Source: Ovis canadensis (Eukaryota; Chordata; Mammalia; Artiodactyla; Bovidae). Taken from it: a stretch of DNA of 64,000 nt. Below the pieces are notes generated by a model. It was not told the origin of the DNA and ran no database searches. It was given only the letters and a program-made list of their open reading frames with translations. This document shows positions 7,885 through 18,686 of the stretch, in pieces (position 1 is the first letter of the stretch; the number at the start of each line of letters is the position of its first letter). The position numbers and the translations under genes are program-made. Location: positions 113,866,501-113,930,500 of the forward strand of contig NC_091245.1 in assembly GCF_042477335.2 (NCBI RefSeq), written 5' to 3'.

Positions 7885-8580
7885 AGCTTTCAAAAGAAAA
7901 CTAACTCAGCAGGCAATGAAGTCAGCGGAAAACAGGTGAGCTATGCCAACCCCACCCTGGGTACATATCCACGAAAGGCGCAGCTCTTCATTCGGAAAGA
8001 CACATGCAACCCCCACAGTCACAGCAGCACCGTTTGCCATAGCCGAGACGTGGAGAAAACCCTAGTGCCCATCCCCAAAGGCTCAGCCACCAAGATGCAG
8101 TATCAGAGAAAGGGAGAGAATGGGATGTCACCGAGCCGTCCACAAGAGGCAGATAGTGTCACTGGCAGCAACGGCGGCTGGAGCTGCAGAATATTACCCT
8201 TGGTGAGGGAAGTCAAACAGACAAGGTCACGGATGGGTGGACTCTAAAGTGTTGTACAAATGAATCCCTGGGCCAACCAGCCACAGACTCTCAGACACAG
8301 GAAAGCCGCTTGGGGCTTCCCAAGGGCGCAGTCAGGGACCGAGGGATGATTGAGGAGCCGGGCTCAACGGATCAACCGTACCAGTACTGCGTAGGAAGGG
8401 GAGGAGGAACAAGGACACGCGGGATACCGCAGGGAATGAGATCCCATATGCTGTCATCACCCGCAATGGAAACGAGCTGAACACATGAGCCCCCCCCCAC
8501 CCACCCACAGACAGGACTGAACCCCAACGCTGTACAGCGGAAACGCACACCAGGTTGTAGATCAACTACGCTTCCAGGAC
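7885..8580 (+). mobile_element. Decayed LINE-1 3' end, relic B (U1/U2 junction)
   Basis: It begins near the end of ORF2 ('accctgggtacatatcc', 7955-7971, cf. tcctgggcatatatcc), continues through 'agcaccgtttgccatagccg' (8025-8044, cf. agcactatttacaatagcca) and 'gaagtcaaacagacaagg' (8209-8226), and ends in the next unit with 'atcaactacgcttcc' (8560-8574). It lies directly between relics A and C in the same orientation. Confidence 0.78.
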
Positions 8581-8582
8581 AA

Positions 8583-9275
8583 GTGCTACTCCGTCGAAGT
8601 CAGTCAGTCGAGGATCAGTCCAGCAATAGGAAAAAGAAGAGCTTCCATTATGATCCAGGAAAGCCAACCCTGGGCACGCGTCGGGAAAAGACGACAAATA
8701 CCCCTAATGGGGAGAGATGCAGGCATCCCCCAGGGTCACCGCAGCCCTCTGTGCCGGAGCCGAGACCCGCGGGAAACGCCCAAGTGCCCGTCGGCACGTG
8801 GCCGGCACAAGAAGGTGAGGGATATCTGTACCGTGGAATATGACGCAGCCCTCAAGAAGGAGCCGCCATCGCCATGGGCCGCAAGGTCAGACGGACCCAC
8901 AGAAGGGTCCGCTCAGTGAAGTGAGTCGCTTGGATCGGGAGAAAGCTCTGTGGACTCTTAACGACGAATACAGACGAATCTATGCGCAAAGGGGAAAGCG
9001 ACCTGGAGACCCCGAAAACGTACATAGGGCTACCCAAGGGGAAAGGCAGGGAGGGACGAAGTTGAAGTCGGATCAAGAGATAGGAAAGACTGTGCTTACA
9101 GTAGAAGAGCAACAGAGCTTTCCTCTGTAGCAGGAGAAGTGTATCTGTATCTCGCCTTCACCTACACTGGAAGACCACCTGGCAAAGAACAGGGGACTGA
9201 ATCACTTTGCCGGGCACCTGAGACTCACCCAGGAATGTGAATCCGTTCTACTTGTGTTCGAAGAAGCAGAAAAAG
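8583..9275 (+). mobile_element. Decayed LINE-1 3' end, relic C (U2)
   Basis: U2 copy of relic C, with no landmark differences from U1 seen. Confidence 0.77.
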
Positions 9276-10149
9276 GAGCAGGCCGTGGCTTGAAGCGGGG
9301 GGTGGGGGGAGGCAGGCCAGTGGGACAGATGCAAAGGCAGGTTCCTTGGCAAGAGTGGGATTTGGAACGGCTCAGGGAGGAACGGGGCGTGGGGGGCGGG
9401 GTGTGTGGAGATGGGGGAGGCGGGGAGCTGGGGGTGGGATGGGTGCATGTGGGGGAGTAGGGGGACGGTGAGGCTGCAGGCTGAGGTGGGGGTGCTCTTG
9501 GGGCAGGGCTGATGCTGAGGTGAGGCGCGCAAGAGGGTTTCAGGGGGAAGGGGTGGTGTTTGAGGCGGTGAGGGCGTTGCTGTTGGAAACCTATTTCTGC
9601 CGAGGCCAGGCCCGAGGGCGAGGGCCGGCAGCTGGTGGACTTCTTTGGAACTCGTCCTGCAAGACGTGGTCCAGGGACCCTGCAGGCAAAAGGGAGGTAT
9701 GCTTGCCAGATGTGGCAGCTCCCTTGCTCCTGGCTGTGCAAACGTAGTGTGATTGATTTCTCTCGGAGTGTGGGGAGAGTGAGGCAGGGAGCTTGGAGAC
9801 GGACGTTGTGAAAGATGAAGTGTGGTGCGGGCGGCTGCCAGCGGTGGGGTATTCCTGCCAGTGCAGTCCCCGAGCCCTCGGCTGGGTCCGGGTGAGGACG
9901 CGAGCAAACACAAGAAAGGTGCCTGGACGCACGGGCGGCTGAGCCCGCAGGGTTTGGGGCCACGAAGGCTTGGCAGCAGGGCCTTTTGTGGGTGAGGTGG
10001 GGAGGGGTCCTGGGCGTCTGTGTGGGAGAGGCAGCGGGCGGCAGGTAGCCAGCCAGCGTTTGCAGGAGCGCTGCCTCGAGCGCGTTTCAGCGGGCAGACC
10101 TAGTTGGGCTCTGGGGCCGCACCGTGGGACCAAAAGGGGACGCTGGGGC
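9276..10149. other. G-rich spacer, no gene seen (U2)
   Basis: Same content as the U1 spacer. It carries the B-type base A in 'aacctattt' near 9592. Confidence 0.6.
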
Positions 10150-10220
10150 TGCATGGGCCGGGAATCGAACCCGGGCCTCCCGCGTGGCAGGCGAGAATTC
10201 TACCACTGAACCACCCATGC
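10150..10220 (-). tRNA. tRNA-Gly-GCC: tRNA-Gly (anticodon GCC), U2
   Basis: Identical to the U1 gene by eye. The minus-strand TTTT terminator lies 14 bases downstream. Confidence 0.98.
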
Positions 10221-11713
10221 ACCGGTGGCCAGCGCCGCCCGTCGCTGCCCCTCAGGCGCTGGCCGCCACCCGCCCGCCGCTGCTCACTGCTCGCCCGTGG
10301 GCATCTCTCTGCCCCGTTGCAGCGGGAGACGACGGGCGGGCGACCTGTAAGACAGGATCCGGGCACGTGCAGGACCCCGGGGCGCGCCGCTCTCGGAGGG
10401 AGCCCGGGGCGACGGGACGCGGGCCCACGCGGCCCGTCCCGCGCCTTCTGCGCCGACCACGGCCGCCGCGACCCTGTCGGTGTCGCGTGAGGGCGCCGGG
10501 AGCCGACGCCGTCTGCCCGGCGCCGGGATCCCTGTGAGGTGCAGGCGCTGCGTGGTCGCTGCGGCCGCGCGCAGACGTGCCTCTCAGCGACCGCCGGGTC
10601 CCGGCCCAAAGTCCCTCTGGCGGGCTGGCTTTCCGGCCGTGCCGGGGTGGGGCGTGCGAGAGCGGGCGGGGGAAGGGACGCCGGGCTCGGTCTGTGCGGG
10701 AAGCGCGAGCGCGGGAGGGCGACGCCTCCGAGCGCCTCCGCCACCGCCCCCTACCCGCCCTCCCCCCGCCATCCCATCCTTAGACCCGCGCTCAGGCCCA
10801 GGGACCCAAAGGCGTGTGAGCCTGGCTCCTGCGCTCTGGCCGACCGCGCTCCCGGGGTCCGGCTCTGACGGGGTGGTGGTGGTGAGCAGGGGCCCTTTGG
10901 CAGCGCGGCTCCTGGCTCGGGGACTGCGGGCTGAGAGGCAGGGAGCGCGCCAGGGCGGGCTTGGCTCCGGCCGGGGCAGCGGCTTCCCACGGGAACGGGC
11001 GCCGTGGCGCCGAGGTCGGGGGCGCGGGCCGGGCGCCGGGGGGTGGGCTGGACGGGCACGCAGGGCTTCCGCTCCCTCCCCAGCGGAGCACCCTTCCCGG
11101 GACGGACTCGTGCAAGGAAGGCCGGTGTGCGCTGGCCAGCAGGAAGGCTGGATGGCACGCGTCCAGGGCGGGCGGCAGGCAGGTTGCGGCCCGGCCAAGA
11201 ACGCACGGCGGAGAAGGGTCGAGGGCACGCGGCAGCCCCTTGGCGGGCAAGGCGGGGGCTCGGCCGCCTCGCTGTGGCTGGGGAGCGCAGGCGGGCCGGC
11301 GGGGCGGGCGCGGAGGACGGGGTGCCGGCCTGGCGGGAGAGCTGGCGGGGGCAGCCGTGGAAGCAAGGCTGCGAGGGCGAGTAGGCCGTTCCCCGGGCAG
11401 AAGTCGGAGCGCCGGCGAAGGGAGGAGGGCTTGCCACCCGCCGCGGGGCTGCGTGCTTCGGCGCGGCCGGGGGCGGGGCGCGGCGGGGCTGTGGGAGTGG
11501 AAGTGGGAGGGTGGGCGAGTGTGGGCCAGGGGGAGGCAGGGAGGCAGGAAAAGCAGCAGCTGCAGCTGCAGCCAGCTGGCGAGGAAAGATGCGCTGAGAA
11601 GGACTGAAGGTGCCTTCTGTGGGGGTGCAGGTGGCGGCGGGAGGGCGTGTGTGGAGAAAGGCAGTGGCGCGCGGAGGACGGGTGCGTTTGTCCGGCGGGC
11701 CAAAAGGCTGGCT

Positions 11714-11796
11714 TGTCAGGAGTGGGATTCGAACCCACGCCTCCAGGGGAGACTGCGACCTGAACGCAGCGCCTTAGACCGCTCGGCCATCCTGAC
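11714..11796 (-). tRNA. tRNA-Leu-CAG: tRNA-Leu (anticodon CAG), U2
   Basis: Identical to the U1 gene. TTTT lies 8 bases downstream on the minus strand. Confidence 0.98.
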
Positions 11797-11890
11797 GGCG
11801 GGCCTGGCTGGGCGCGTGGCCGCTCGCCTGGCTGGGACCCGACGCGGCGCGAGCACCGGCGCCCTTGGCGGGCCGCGGGCGGCGCCACGC

Positions 11891-11922
<32 letters not shown>
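11891..11922 (+). repeat. (CAGG)8 microsatellite (U2)
   Basis: Eight repeats, the long allele shared with U1. Confidence 0.95.
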
Positions 11923-12359
11923 CGGGCGGGCGTCCGGAGTGGGGGTCGACGGAGCCGGCGCGCGGCGGCCGGCCGTGGCGCCTGGCTCCGCCGCCGCTCG
12001 CGCCGCGGACCCAGAGGGCCCTGGGCGGGCCGGCCCCTCCCCACCCGCGCCTGTCCTGGCCCGACGCCGGCCGGCGCGCGCCCACCGTGTCGTCGCAGCC
12101 CCACTTGCCTTCTCGCGCCCCCTTCTCCCGGCGGAACGCCCGCGTTGGAGGCAAGAGGCGGCGCGCTGGGGAGGGTCCAGTGCCCCGGGGGTCCGGGTCC
12201 CTGTCGGGGTGGCGGGCTGCCGCTGTGACCGAGGCGGTTGGTCTGGTGCGCGGTTGGGTCGGGACCCGTGGTGGCCGGCGGCCCGTGCTGGGCAAGGGGA
12301 GGCGTGGGCAGGCAGCCCGAGAGCCCGAGGGCGGCCGGGCGGCAGGACGGTCGCCGCCG

Positions 12360-12431
12360 TCCTCGTTAGTATAGTGGTGAGTATCCCCGCCTGTCACGCG
12401 GGAGACCGGGGTTCGATTCCCCGACGGGGAG
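12360..12431 (+). tRNA. tRNA-Asp-GTC: tRNA-Asp (anticodon GTC), U2
   Basis: Identical to the U1 gene, with a TTTTT terminator 11 bases downstream. Confidence 0.98.
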
Positions 12432-13172
12432 GCAACACACCCTTTTTGGTGGCCGCGGTCGCTCTCTGTCCTGCCGCCAGGCCCCGGAGGGCCCTTCGCC
12501 TCCTCCCGACGTCTTTGGGCGAGGCGCCAGGGCGCCGCCGACGGCGGTGCCCGGCCTAGCTCCCGGCGACCCCCTCTGCCCGTGCAGCGCTCCAGCCTGA
12601 GCCCTTTGTCGTCGGCGGGCGCACGGTCGCCACGGCGGAGCGAGGGCCTCCTTGGCGACCCCACGGCCTTGCCCGACCATAGCCGGATCTGGCGGCCGGC
12701 CGGCCGCCCGCCCACGCGCCGACCCCCAGTGGCTGCCTGAGTGGGCTCGTAGGCTCGCGACGGCCCCGCCGCGTGCAGGCAGGTGGGTCCCGTGTCCCCT
12801 TGTCGTCGTGGGAAGTGGCCTCGCTCAGCGCCCGGTGGAGTAGCGCTTTGGCCAGCTGGGTGCTGGAAGCTGCGTGCCCCGCGTTGCCCGCCGGGGGTGA
12901 GGGCGGGGAGGCGTTGGCGGGCCGCGGCGGGGAGCGAAGGGCCGGAGGGCCGCAAGGCCGCGGGGGCGCCGCCCTGGGGCGGTGCGGCCGGTGGATTCCC
13001 GGCGACCGCGTGGCGCTGGCGCGCTTGGGGCGCCGCGTGGCTGCTGGGAGCGCCGGCGGCGGCGGCGCAAGCCTCCGGCTGACGGGGCGTCGGGGCAGGG
13101 ATGCGGAGGCGGCGGCGAGAGTATGCTGGGGCGAGCCCGGGGCCGGCGTCTGGCGGCCGCCCGGGCTGTGGA

Positions 13173-13244
13173 GCGTTGGTGGTATAGTGGTGAGCATAGC
13201 TGCCTTCCAAGCAGTTGACCCGGGTTCGATTCCCGGCCAACGCA
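13173..13244 (+). tRNA. tRNA-Gly-TCC: tRNA-Gly (anticodon TCC), U2
   Basis: Identical to the U1 gene. Its downstream flank is B-type ('ggcaggggcg'). Confidence 0.98.
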
Positions 13245-13523
13245 GCGGGCCGACCTTTTGCTGAGTTCCAGCGCTCTCCCGGCAGGGGCGTTCGGGGGAC
13301 AGAGAGGTGGGAGCCAGGGAGCCAGCCCGCTGGCCGGCGGCTTTTGGCGTGTGTGCGAGAAGCCGGCGGCGCGCGCGGTGTTTTGAGGGTGCTGAAAGCA
13401 AGACGGCACGGCAGGGCAGGCGGCTGCACTTGCAAAGGCCGGGTGTGGGCAGCAAGGTGGCACGGGTGGGTGGCATGGAGGCGCGGGGCTCACCAGGAGC
13501 AGGCGAGGGCTGAACCCCGACGC

Positions 13524-13595
13524 TCCCTGGTGGTCTAGTGGTTAGGATTCGGCGCTCTCACCGCCGCGGCCCGGGTTCGATTCCCGGTCAGGGAA
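13524..13595 (+). tRNA. tRNA-Glu-CTC: tRNA-Glu (anticodon CTC), allele G, U2
   Basis: Gene base 50 (13573) is G, so the T stem has five proper pairs. This matches the common mammalian tRNA-Glu-CTC sequence as I remember it. The downstream T-run is the same interrupted TTTCTTCTT. Confidence 0.98.
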
Positions 13596-15770
13596 GCCTT
13601 TCTTCTTCCTCTCCGCCTGCCACCTGCCCACGTCCTCGCTGGACACCCTGCCACCCTTTTCTTAGCCTACGCTTGCTCAGCGCTGCGCCAGAGGCCCCCG
13701 GGACCCTGCCCGTCCAGCCCCAGCACGATTCAGGCCACCTCCGCTGTCCCGCGGGGCAAAGGTTTTGGCCGCAGTGGCAACCTCGCGCCGCTTCCACCAC
13801 GACGCGCCTGAGGCCTCCCATCCACCAGCGCCCCCCCCCAACCCCACCCCCCGCCTCCCTCCCTCCTGAGGGGCTGCGGCTGCTGCCCCTGGTGGTGGCG
13901 GTGATGCTCCTGGGCTTGTGCTGGTTCTCCTGCTGTGGGTGGTGGTGAGGAGGTGGGCTTGGATAGGGCCGGCGGCGGTAGGGGTGGGGGTAGGGCTGGG
14001 GGTAGGGGCGTGGGCTGTGGCGGTCGCCAGCTGGGGGCCAGCAGCGGCAGGGGCGGTGGCCACAGCCGAAGGTGAGCGAGGGGGATCTGCCTCTGGGAGT
14101 GGGGGCCGTGGCCACGGACCGCCTGCCTTGTCGTGTCTCTCATGCCAGCCACCTCTCTGGGCGGCTTGGCCAGTGCGTGCCAGGTCCCGGGCTGGCTGTG
14201 ACTCCCGTGTGCCGCTGGCGACTCCAAGAGGGTTCTGGTCTTGAGTGGGCTCTGGGAGGCGGACCACGGCGCCCGGGAGGCATGGGTAGCAGTTCAGTCG
14301 CCCGGGGGCAGCGATGCCTGCCAGGGAGGACAACCCGACCATCGTGCTGTTTCCCTTGCCTGACCACAGCTCTCAATCCTACTGGACTGAGGCAAGATTT
14401 ACCCAGGCCTCCCTCCCCCACTCGTAACCAAAGGTGGGCACTCGGGTGCACACACACACACACACACACACACAGAGCGCCCTCCAAACTGTCTATCCAG
14501 GATCCACTCCATCCCTCTCCCCACCCTGTCACCGTCTTCCCCTAGGAACTCTGCGCGAGGGTGATCCTCCAGCACAGTCTCCTCTTGGCCCCGTCTCGGC
14601 TGGTCTATCCCCAAAGGGTTTCACGTCTGTTCAAGGACTGTGTCCTTCGGAGGGGAAGTGGACGGCAGACGAAAGGCACCAACGTGCGGTGAGGGCGGCA
14701 CACTCGGGTGCGATGGCACAAAGGCGAGTGCCCTGTGGGAAAGGAGCCCCCGTGGCCCGACGTGTGCTTGCCGTCGCCAAAGGAGGTTTCCTCGAGGCCC
14801 CTGCCGGGGCTGTGGGCGTCAGAGTGCATGGGGGAGAGTATCGGAGGAAGGTGCTTGGGGCCATGGCTGGTGGGCGCCCCACGTGGATCAGGGACCCGGG
14901 CAGGGCGATCGCGAGCAGAGGGCGCGGCGGCGAGCAGGGAGCTGGGAGGCAGGCCCCGGGGTGCTTGGTCGGGGCGTCTGCATGGACGGCCGGCGGGAAG
15001 GGGCGGCGTGGGGCTCTCGGGGACCTGGCCGAAAGATCGGCAGGCCACTCGAGCAGGGCCTCTACAGAAGCATGGGCGCGGCGGCGAAGCCGTGCCAGGC
15101 ACATGTGAGAGGCTGGGACGGATCTGCGGTAGGTAGGGGTGGGCGTGGGGGTTGGGCTGGGGCTGCGGAGCCAGAGGGAGGCCCGCACTGGTGAACGCCA
15201 GGGCAGGGCAGGCCAGGGCAGGACGTGTGAGGGATAGCCCGAGCTCCAGGGGGATGTTGGGTGGGGAGGTGGGGCCGAGCCTGGAGTCTGGCGGGAAAGG
15301 CAGAGGGCAGGCCGTGACAGTGACGGGGCTGTGGCGTGAGGAAGATGGCGGGTGAGCACTCCATTTGGGTCGGGTGGCGGGTGAGCGGGGGCGAGCCACA
15401 CTGGTGCTCGGTGCCACAGGCTGCTCAGGCTCGGCGGCGGGCTGTGGCTCTGGGCGGAGGCTAGGACGCAGGCAAGCGAAGGACAGAAACGGAGCGCCAG
15501 CGCCAGCTGGGGGCCAGACCCGGTCCGAGATGGGTGGGCCCACCGTACCGCCCCAGAGACCAAAGTCACCACCCATCGGGAGGGAGTGTCCAGTGTCGGG
15601 GGTGACACTGCTGGGGCCTCAGGGTGGGATGGGGCGGGGGTGGCTGGCAGCGCAGGTGGCTGTGATTTCATGAGGGCCAAGGAGAGCTCCCATGTGACCG
15701 GGCACAGTCAGCCCTCCAGGGCACACGCCCGCAGAGGGCAAACCTCGGGGAGGTCTGAGGGTCCGGACAC
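13596..15770. other. GC-rich spacer, no gene seen (U2)
   Basis: Holds the G-quadruplex motif at 13981-14008, (CA)13 and the CTCF-like site at 14912-14925. B-type bases are 'cctccgctgt' near 13744 and 'gtgcggtgag' near 14691. Confidence 0.6.
14449..14474 (+). repeat. (CA)13 microsatellite (U2)
   Basis: Thirteen repeats, the common allele in the array. Confidence 0.97.
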
Positions 15771-16336
15771 CGCCACCGCCTCGGCAGCACCGCCTGCCAG
15801 GGCCCGTACACGGAGCAAACCCCAGCGCCCAGCCACACACGGCGGGCCCAAGAAGGGGTGGCATCGATGCAGCATGGCGCCATCACTCAGGCATCAGAAA
15901 CACGTCAAGAATTGCCAGTTGTCACAAGCAATGATGCAGCTGGAGACTCTTACACTCGGCGGAGAATGTCAGACCGCGTTGGACCGAGGCATGTGGAGCA
16001 TGGAAAATAATACAAAACGAAGCTATTTGCCAGGAGAAACCGACTCACGCAGAAACCCACCTTAGGGTAACGCAAGCGGAAAGGCAGCGCTGGAGGGATG
16101 ACTGGGGAGCTGCAACGCACAGATACGCAGGACCCTGTCTAAAGGGAGAAGCGCCAAGGTTATCCAGTTCAACACAGGGAATCAGCGTCAGTGCCCTGGA
16201 GTAACCTCAAGTGGAAAAGAATCTGAAACCATATATGACACTCGAGATCTGCACAAGCAAAACAGGATCACACTGCGGTCCACCGGAAACCAGCACAATA
16301 TTGGGAATCCACTGTACTTCCGCAACAACCGTGACT
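15771..16336 (+). mobile_element. Decayed LINE-1 3' end, relic A (U2)
   Basis: U2 copy. It has 'agaagcgcc' near 16150 where U1 and U7 have 'agaagcacc'. Confidence 0.74.
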
Positions 16337-16350
16337 ACGACGTCGGAGTA

Positions 16351-17046
16351 AGCTTTCAAAAGAAAACTAACTCAGCAGGCAATGAAGTCAGCGGAAAACA
16401 GGTGAGCTATGCCAACCCCACCCTGGGTACATATCCACGAAAGGCGCAGCTCTTCATTCGGAAAGACACATGCAACCCCCACAGTCACAGCAGCACCGTT
16501 TGCCATAGCCGAGACGTGGAGAAAACCCTAGTGCCCATCCCCAAAGGCTCAGCCACCAAGATGCAGTATCAGAGAAAGGGAGAGAATGGGATGTCACCGA
16601 GCCGTCCACAAGAGGCAGATAGTGTCACTGGCAGCAACGGCGGCTGGAGCTGCAGAATATTACCCTTGGTGAGGGAAGTCAAACAGACAAGGTCACGGAT
16701 GGGTGGACTCTAAAGTGTTGTACAAATGAATCCCTGGGCCAACCAGCCACAGACTCTCAGACACAGGAAAGCCGCTTGGGGCTTCCCAAGGGCGCAGTCA
16801 GGGACCGAGGGATGATTGAGGAGCCGGGCTCAACGGATCAACCGTACCAGTACTGCGTAGGAAGGGGAGGAGGAACAAGGACACGCGGGATACCGCAGGG
16901 AATGAGATCCCATATGCTGTCATCACCCGCAATGGAAACGAGCTGAACACATGAGCCCCCCCCCACCCACCCACAGACAGGACTGAACCCCAACGCTGTA
17001 CAGCGGAAACGCACACCAGGTTGTAGATCAACTACGCTTCCAGGAC
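16351..17046 (+). mobile_element. Decayed LINE-1 3' end, relic B (U2/U3 junction)
   Basis: Copy of relic B across the unit boundary, with a C-run of 9. Confidence 0.77.
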
Positions 17047-17048
17047 AA

Positions 17049-17741
17049 GTGCTACTCCGTCGAAGTCAGTCAGTCGAGGATCAGTCCAGCAATAGGAAAA
17101 AGAAGAGCTTCCATTATGATCCAGGAAAGCCAACCCTGGGCACGCGTCGGGAAAAGACGACAAATACCCCTAATGGGGAGAGATGCAGGCATCCCCCAGG
17201 GTCACCGCAGCCCTCTGTGCCGGAGCCGAGACCCGCGGGAAACGCCCAAGTGCCCGTCGGCACGTGGCCGGCACAAGAAGGTGAGGGATATCTGTACCGT
17301 GGAATATGACGCAGCCCTCAAGAAGGAGCCGCCATCGCCATGGGCCGCAAGGTCAGACGGACCCACAGAAGGGTCCGCTCAGTGAAGTGAGTCGCTTGGA
17401 TCGGGAGAAAGCTCTGTGGACTCTTAACGACGAATACAGACGAATCTATGCGCAAAGGGGAAAGCGACCTGGAGACCCCGAAAACGTACATAGGGCTACC
17501 CAAGGGGAAAGGCAGGGAGGGACGAAGTTGAAGTCGGATCAAGAGATAGGAAAGACTGTGCTTACAGTAGAAGAGCAACAGAGCTTTCCTCTGTAGCAGG
17601 AGAAGTGTATCTGTATCTCGCCTTCACCTACACTGGAAGACCACCTGGCAAAGAACAGGGGACTGAATCACTTTGCCGGGCACCTGAGACTCACCCAGGA
17701 ATGTGAATCCGTTCTACTTGTGTTCGAAGAAGCAGAAAAAG
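17049..17741 (+). mobile_element. Decayed LINE-1 3' end, relic C (U3)
   Basis: U3 copy of relic C, same landmarks as U1. Confidence 0.77.
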
Positions 17742-18615
17742 GAGCAGGCCGTGGCTTGAAGCGGGGGGTGGGGGGAGGCAGGCCAGTGGGACAGATGCAA
17801 AGGCAGGTTCCTTGGCAAGAGTGGGATTTGGAACGGCTCAGGGAGGAACGGGGCGTGGGGGGCGGGGTGTGTGGAGATGGGGGAGGCGGGGAGCTGGGGG
17901 TGGGATGGGTGCATGTGGGGGAGTAGGGGGACGGTGAGGCTGCAGGCTGAGGTGGGGGTGCTCTTGGGGCAGGGCTGATGCTGAGGTGAGGCGCGCAAGA
18001 GGGTTTCAGGGGGAAGGGGTGGTGTTTGAGGCGGTGAGGGCATTGCTGTTGGAAACCTATTTCTGCCGAGGCCAGGCCCGAGGGCGAGGGCCGGCAGCTG
18101 GTGGACTTCTTTGGAACTCGTCCTGCAAGACGTGGTCCAGGGACCCTGCAGGCAAAAGGGAGGTATGCTTGCCAGATGTGGCAGCTCCCTTGCTCCTGGC
18201 TGTGCAAACGTAGTGTGATTGATTTCTCTCGGAGTGTGGGGAGAGTGAGGCAGGGAGCTTGGAGACGGACGTTGTGAAAGATGAAGTGTGGTGCGGGCGG
18301 CTGCCAGCGGTGGGGTATTCCTGCCAGTGCAGTCCCCGAGCCCTCGGCTGGGTCCGGGTGAGGACGCGAGCAAACACAAGAAAGGTGCCTGGACGCACGG
18401 GCGGCTGAGCCCGCAGGGTTTGGGGCCACGAAGGCTTGGCAGCAGGGCCTTTTGTGGGTGAGGTGGGGAGGGGTCCTGGGCGTCTGTGTGGGAGAGGCAG
18501 CGGGCGGCAGGTAGCCAGCCAGCGTTTGCAGGAGCGCTGCCTCGAGCGCGTTTCAGCGGGCAGACCTAGTTGGGCTCTGGGGCCGCACCGTGGGACCAAA
18601 AGGGGACGCTGGGGC
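17742..18615. other. G-rich spacer, no gene seen (U3)
   Basis: Same content as U1, with a private CG to CA change near 18042. Confidence 0.6.
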
Positions 18616-18686
18616 TGCATGGGCCGGGAATCGAACCCGGGCCTCCCGCGTGGCAGGCGAGAATTCTACCACTGAACCACCCATGC
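18616..18686 (-). tRNA. tRNA-Gly-GCC: tRNA-Gly (anticodon GCC), U3
   Basis: Identical to the U1 gene, with its TTTT terminator conserved. Confidence 0.98.

Larger units (their letters stand above)
1..8470. repeat. Tandem tRNA array unit U1 (8470 bp)
   Basis: First full unit of the array. It contains, in order: the tail of L1 relic B, L1 relic C, a G-rich spacer, the five-gene tRNA block, a GC-rich spacer, L1 relic A and most of L1 relic B. The same string that opens the window recurs at 8471, which sets the period. U1 has the A-type variants in both halves (Glu allele A, CA16, 'caaggg' after Gly-TCC) but also (CAGG)8, shared only with U2. Private variants include 'gacgaaggg' near 1860 and 'cccgcgcag' near 6430. 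Confidence 0.98.
10150..13595. other. CpG-dense five-gene tRNA block (U2)
   Basis: Gene-free gaps are 10221-11713, 11797-12359 (divergent region), 12432-13172 and 13245-13523. B-type markers are 'ctgtgagg' near 10536 and 'cccggccc' near 10603. E-boxes lie at 11557-11578. Confidence 0.75.
8471..16936. repeat. Tandem tRNA array unit U2 (8466 bp)
   Basis: B-type in both halves (Glu allele G, CA13). It keeps the long (CAGG)8 seen in U1. Private bases lie in the Leu-Asp interval: 'ggccgtggcg' near 11974 and 'ccccacttgcc' near 12100. Confidence 0.98.

Noticed and set aside
8310-8340. 'gggcttcccaagggcgcag', which recalls the head of artiodactyl tRNA-derived SINEs
   Set aside because: It aligns as well within L1 relic B (region of 'aacttatggttaccaaagg'), has no A or B box, and has no SINE body after it.
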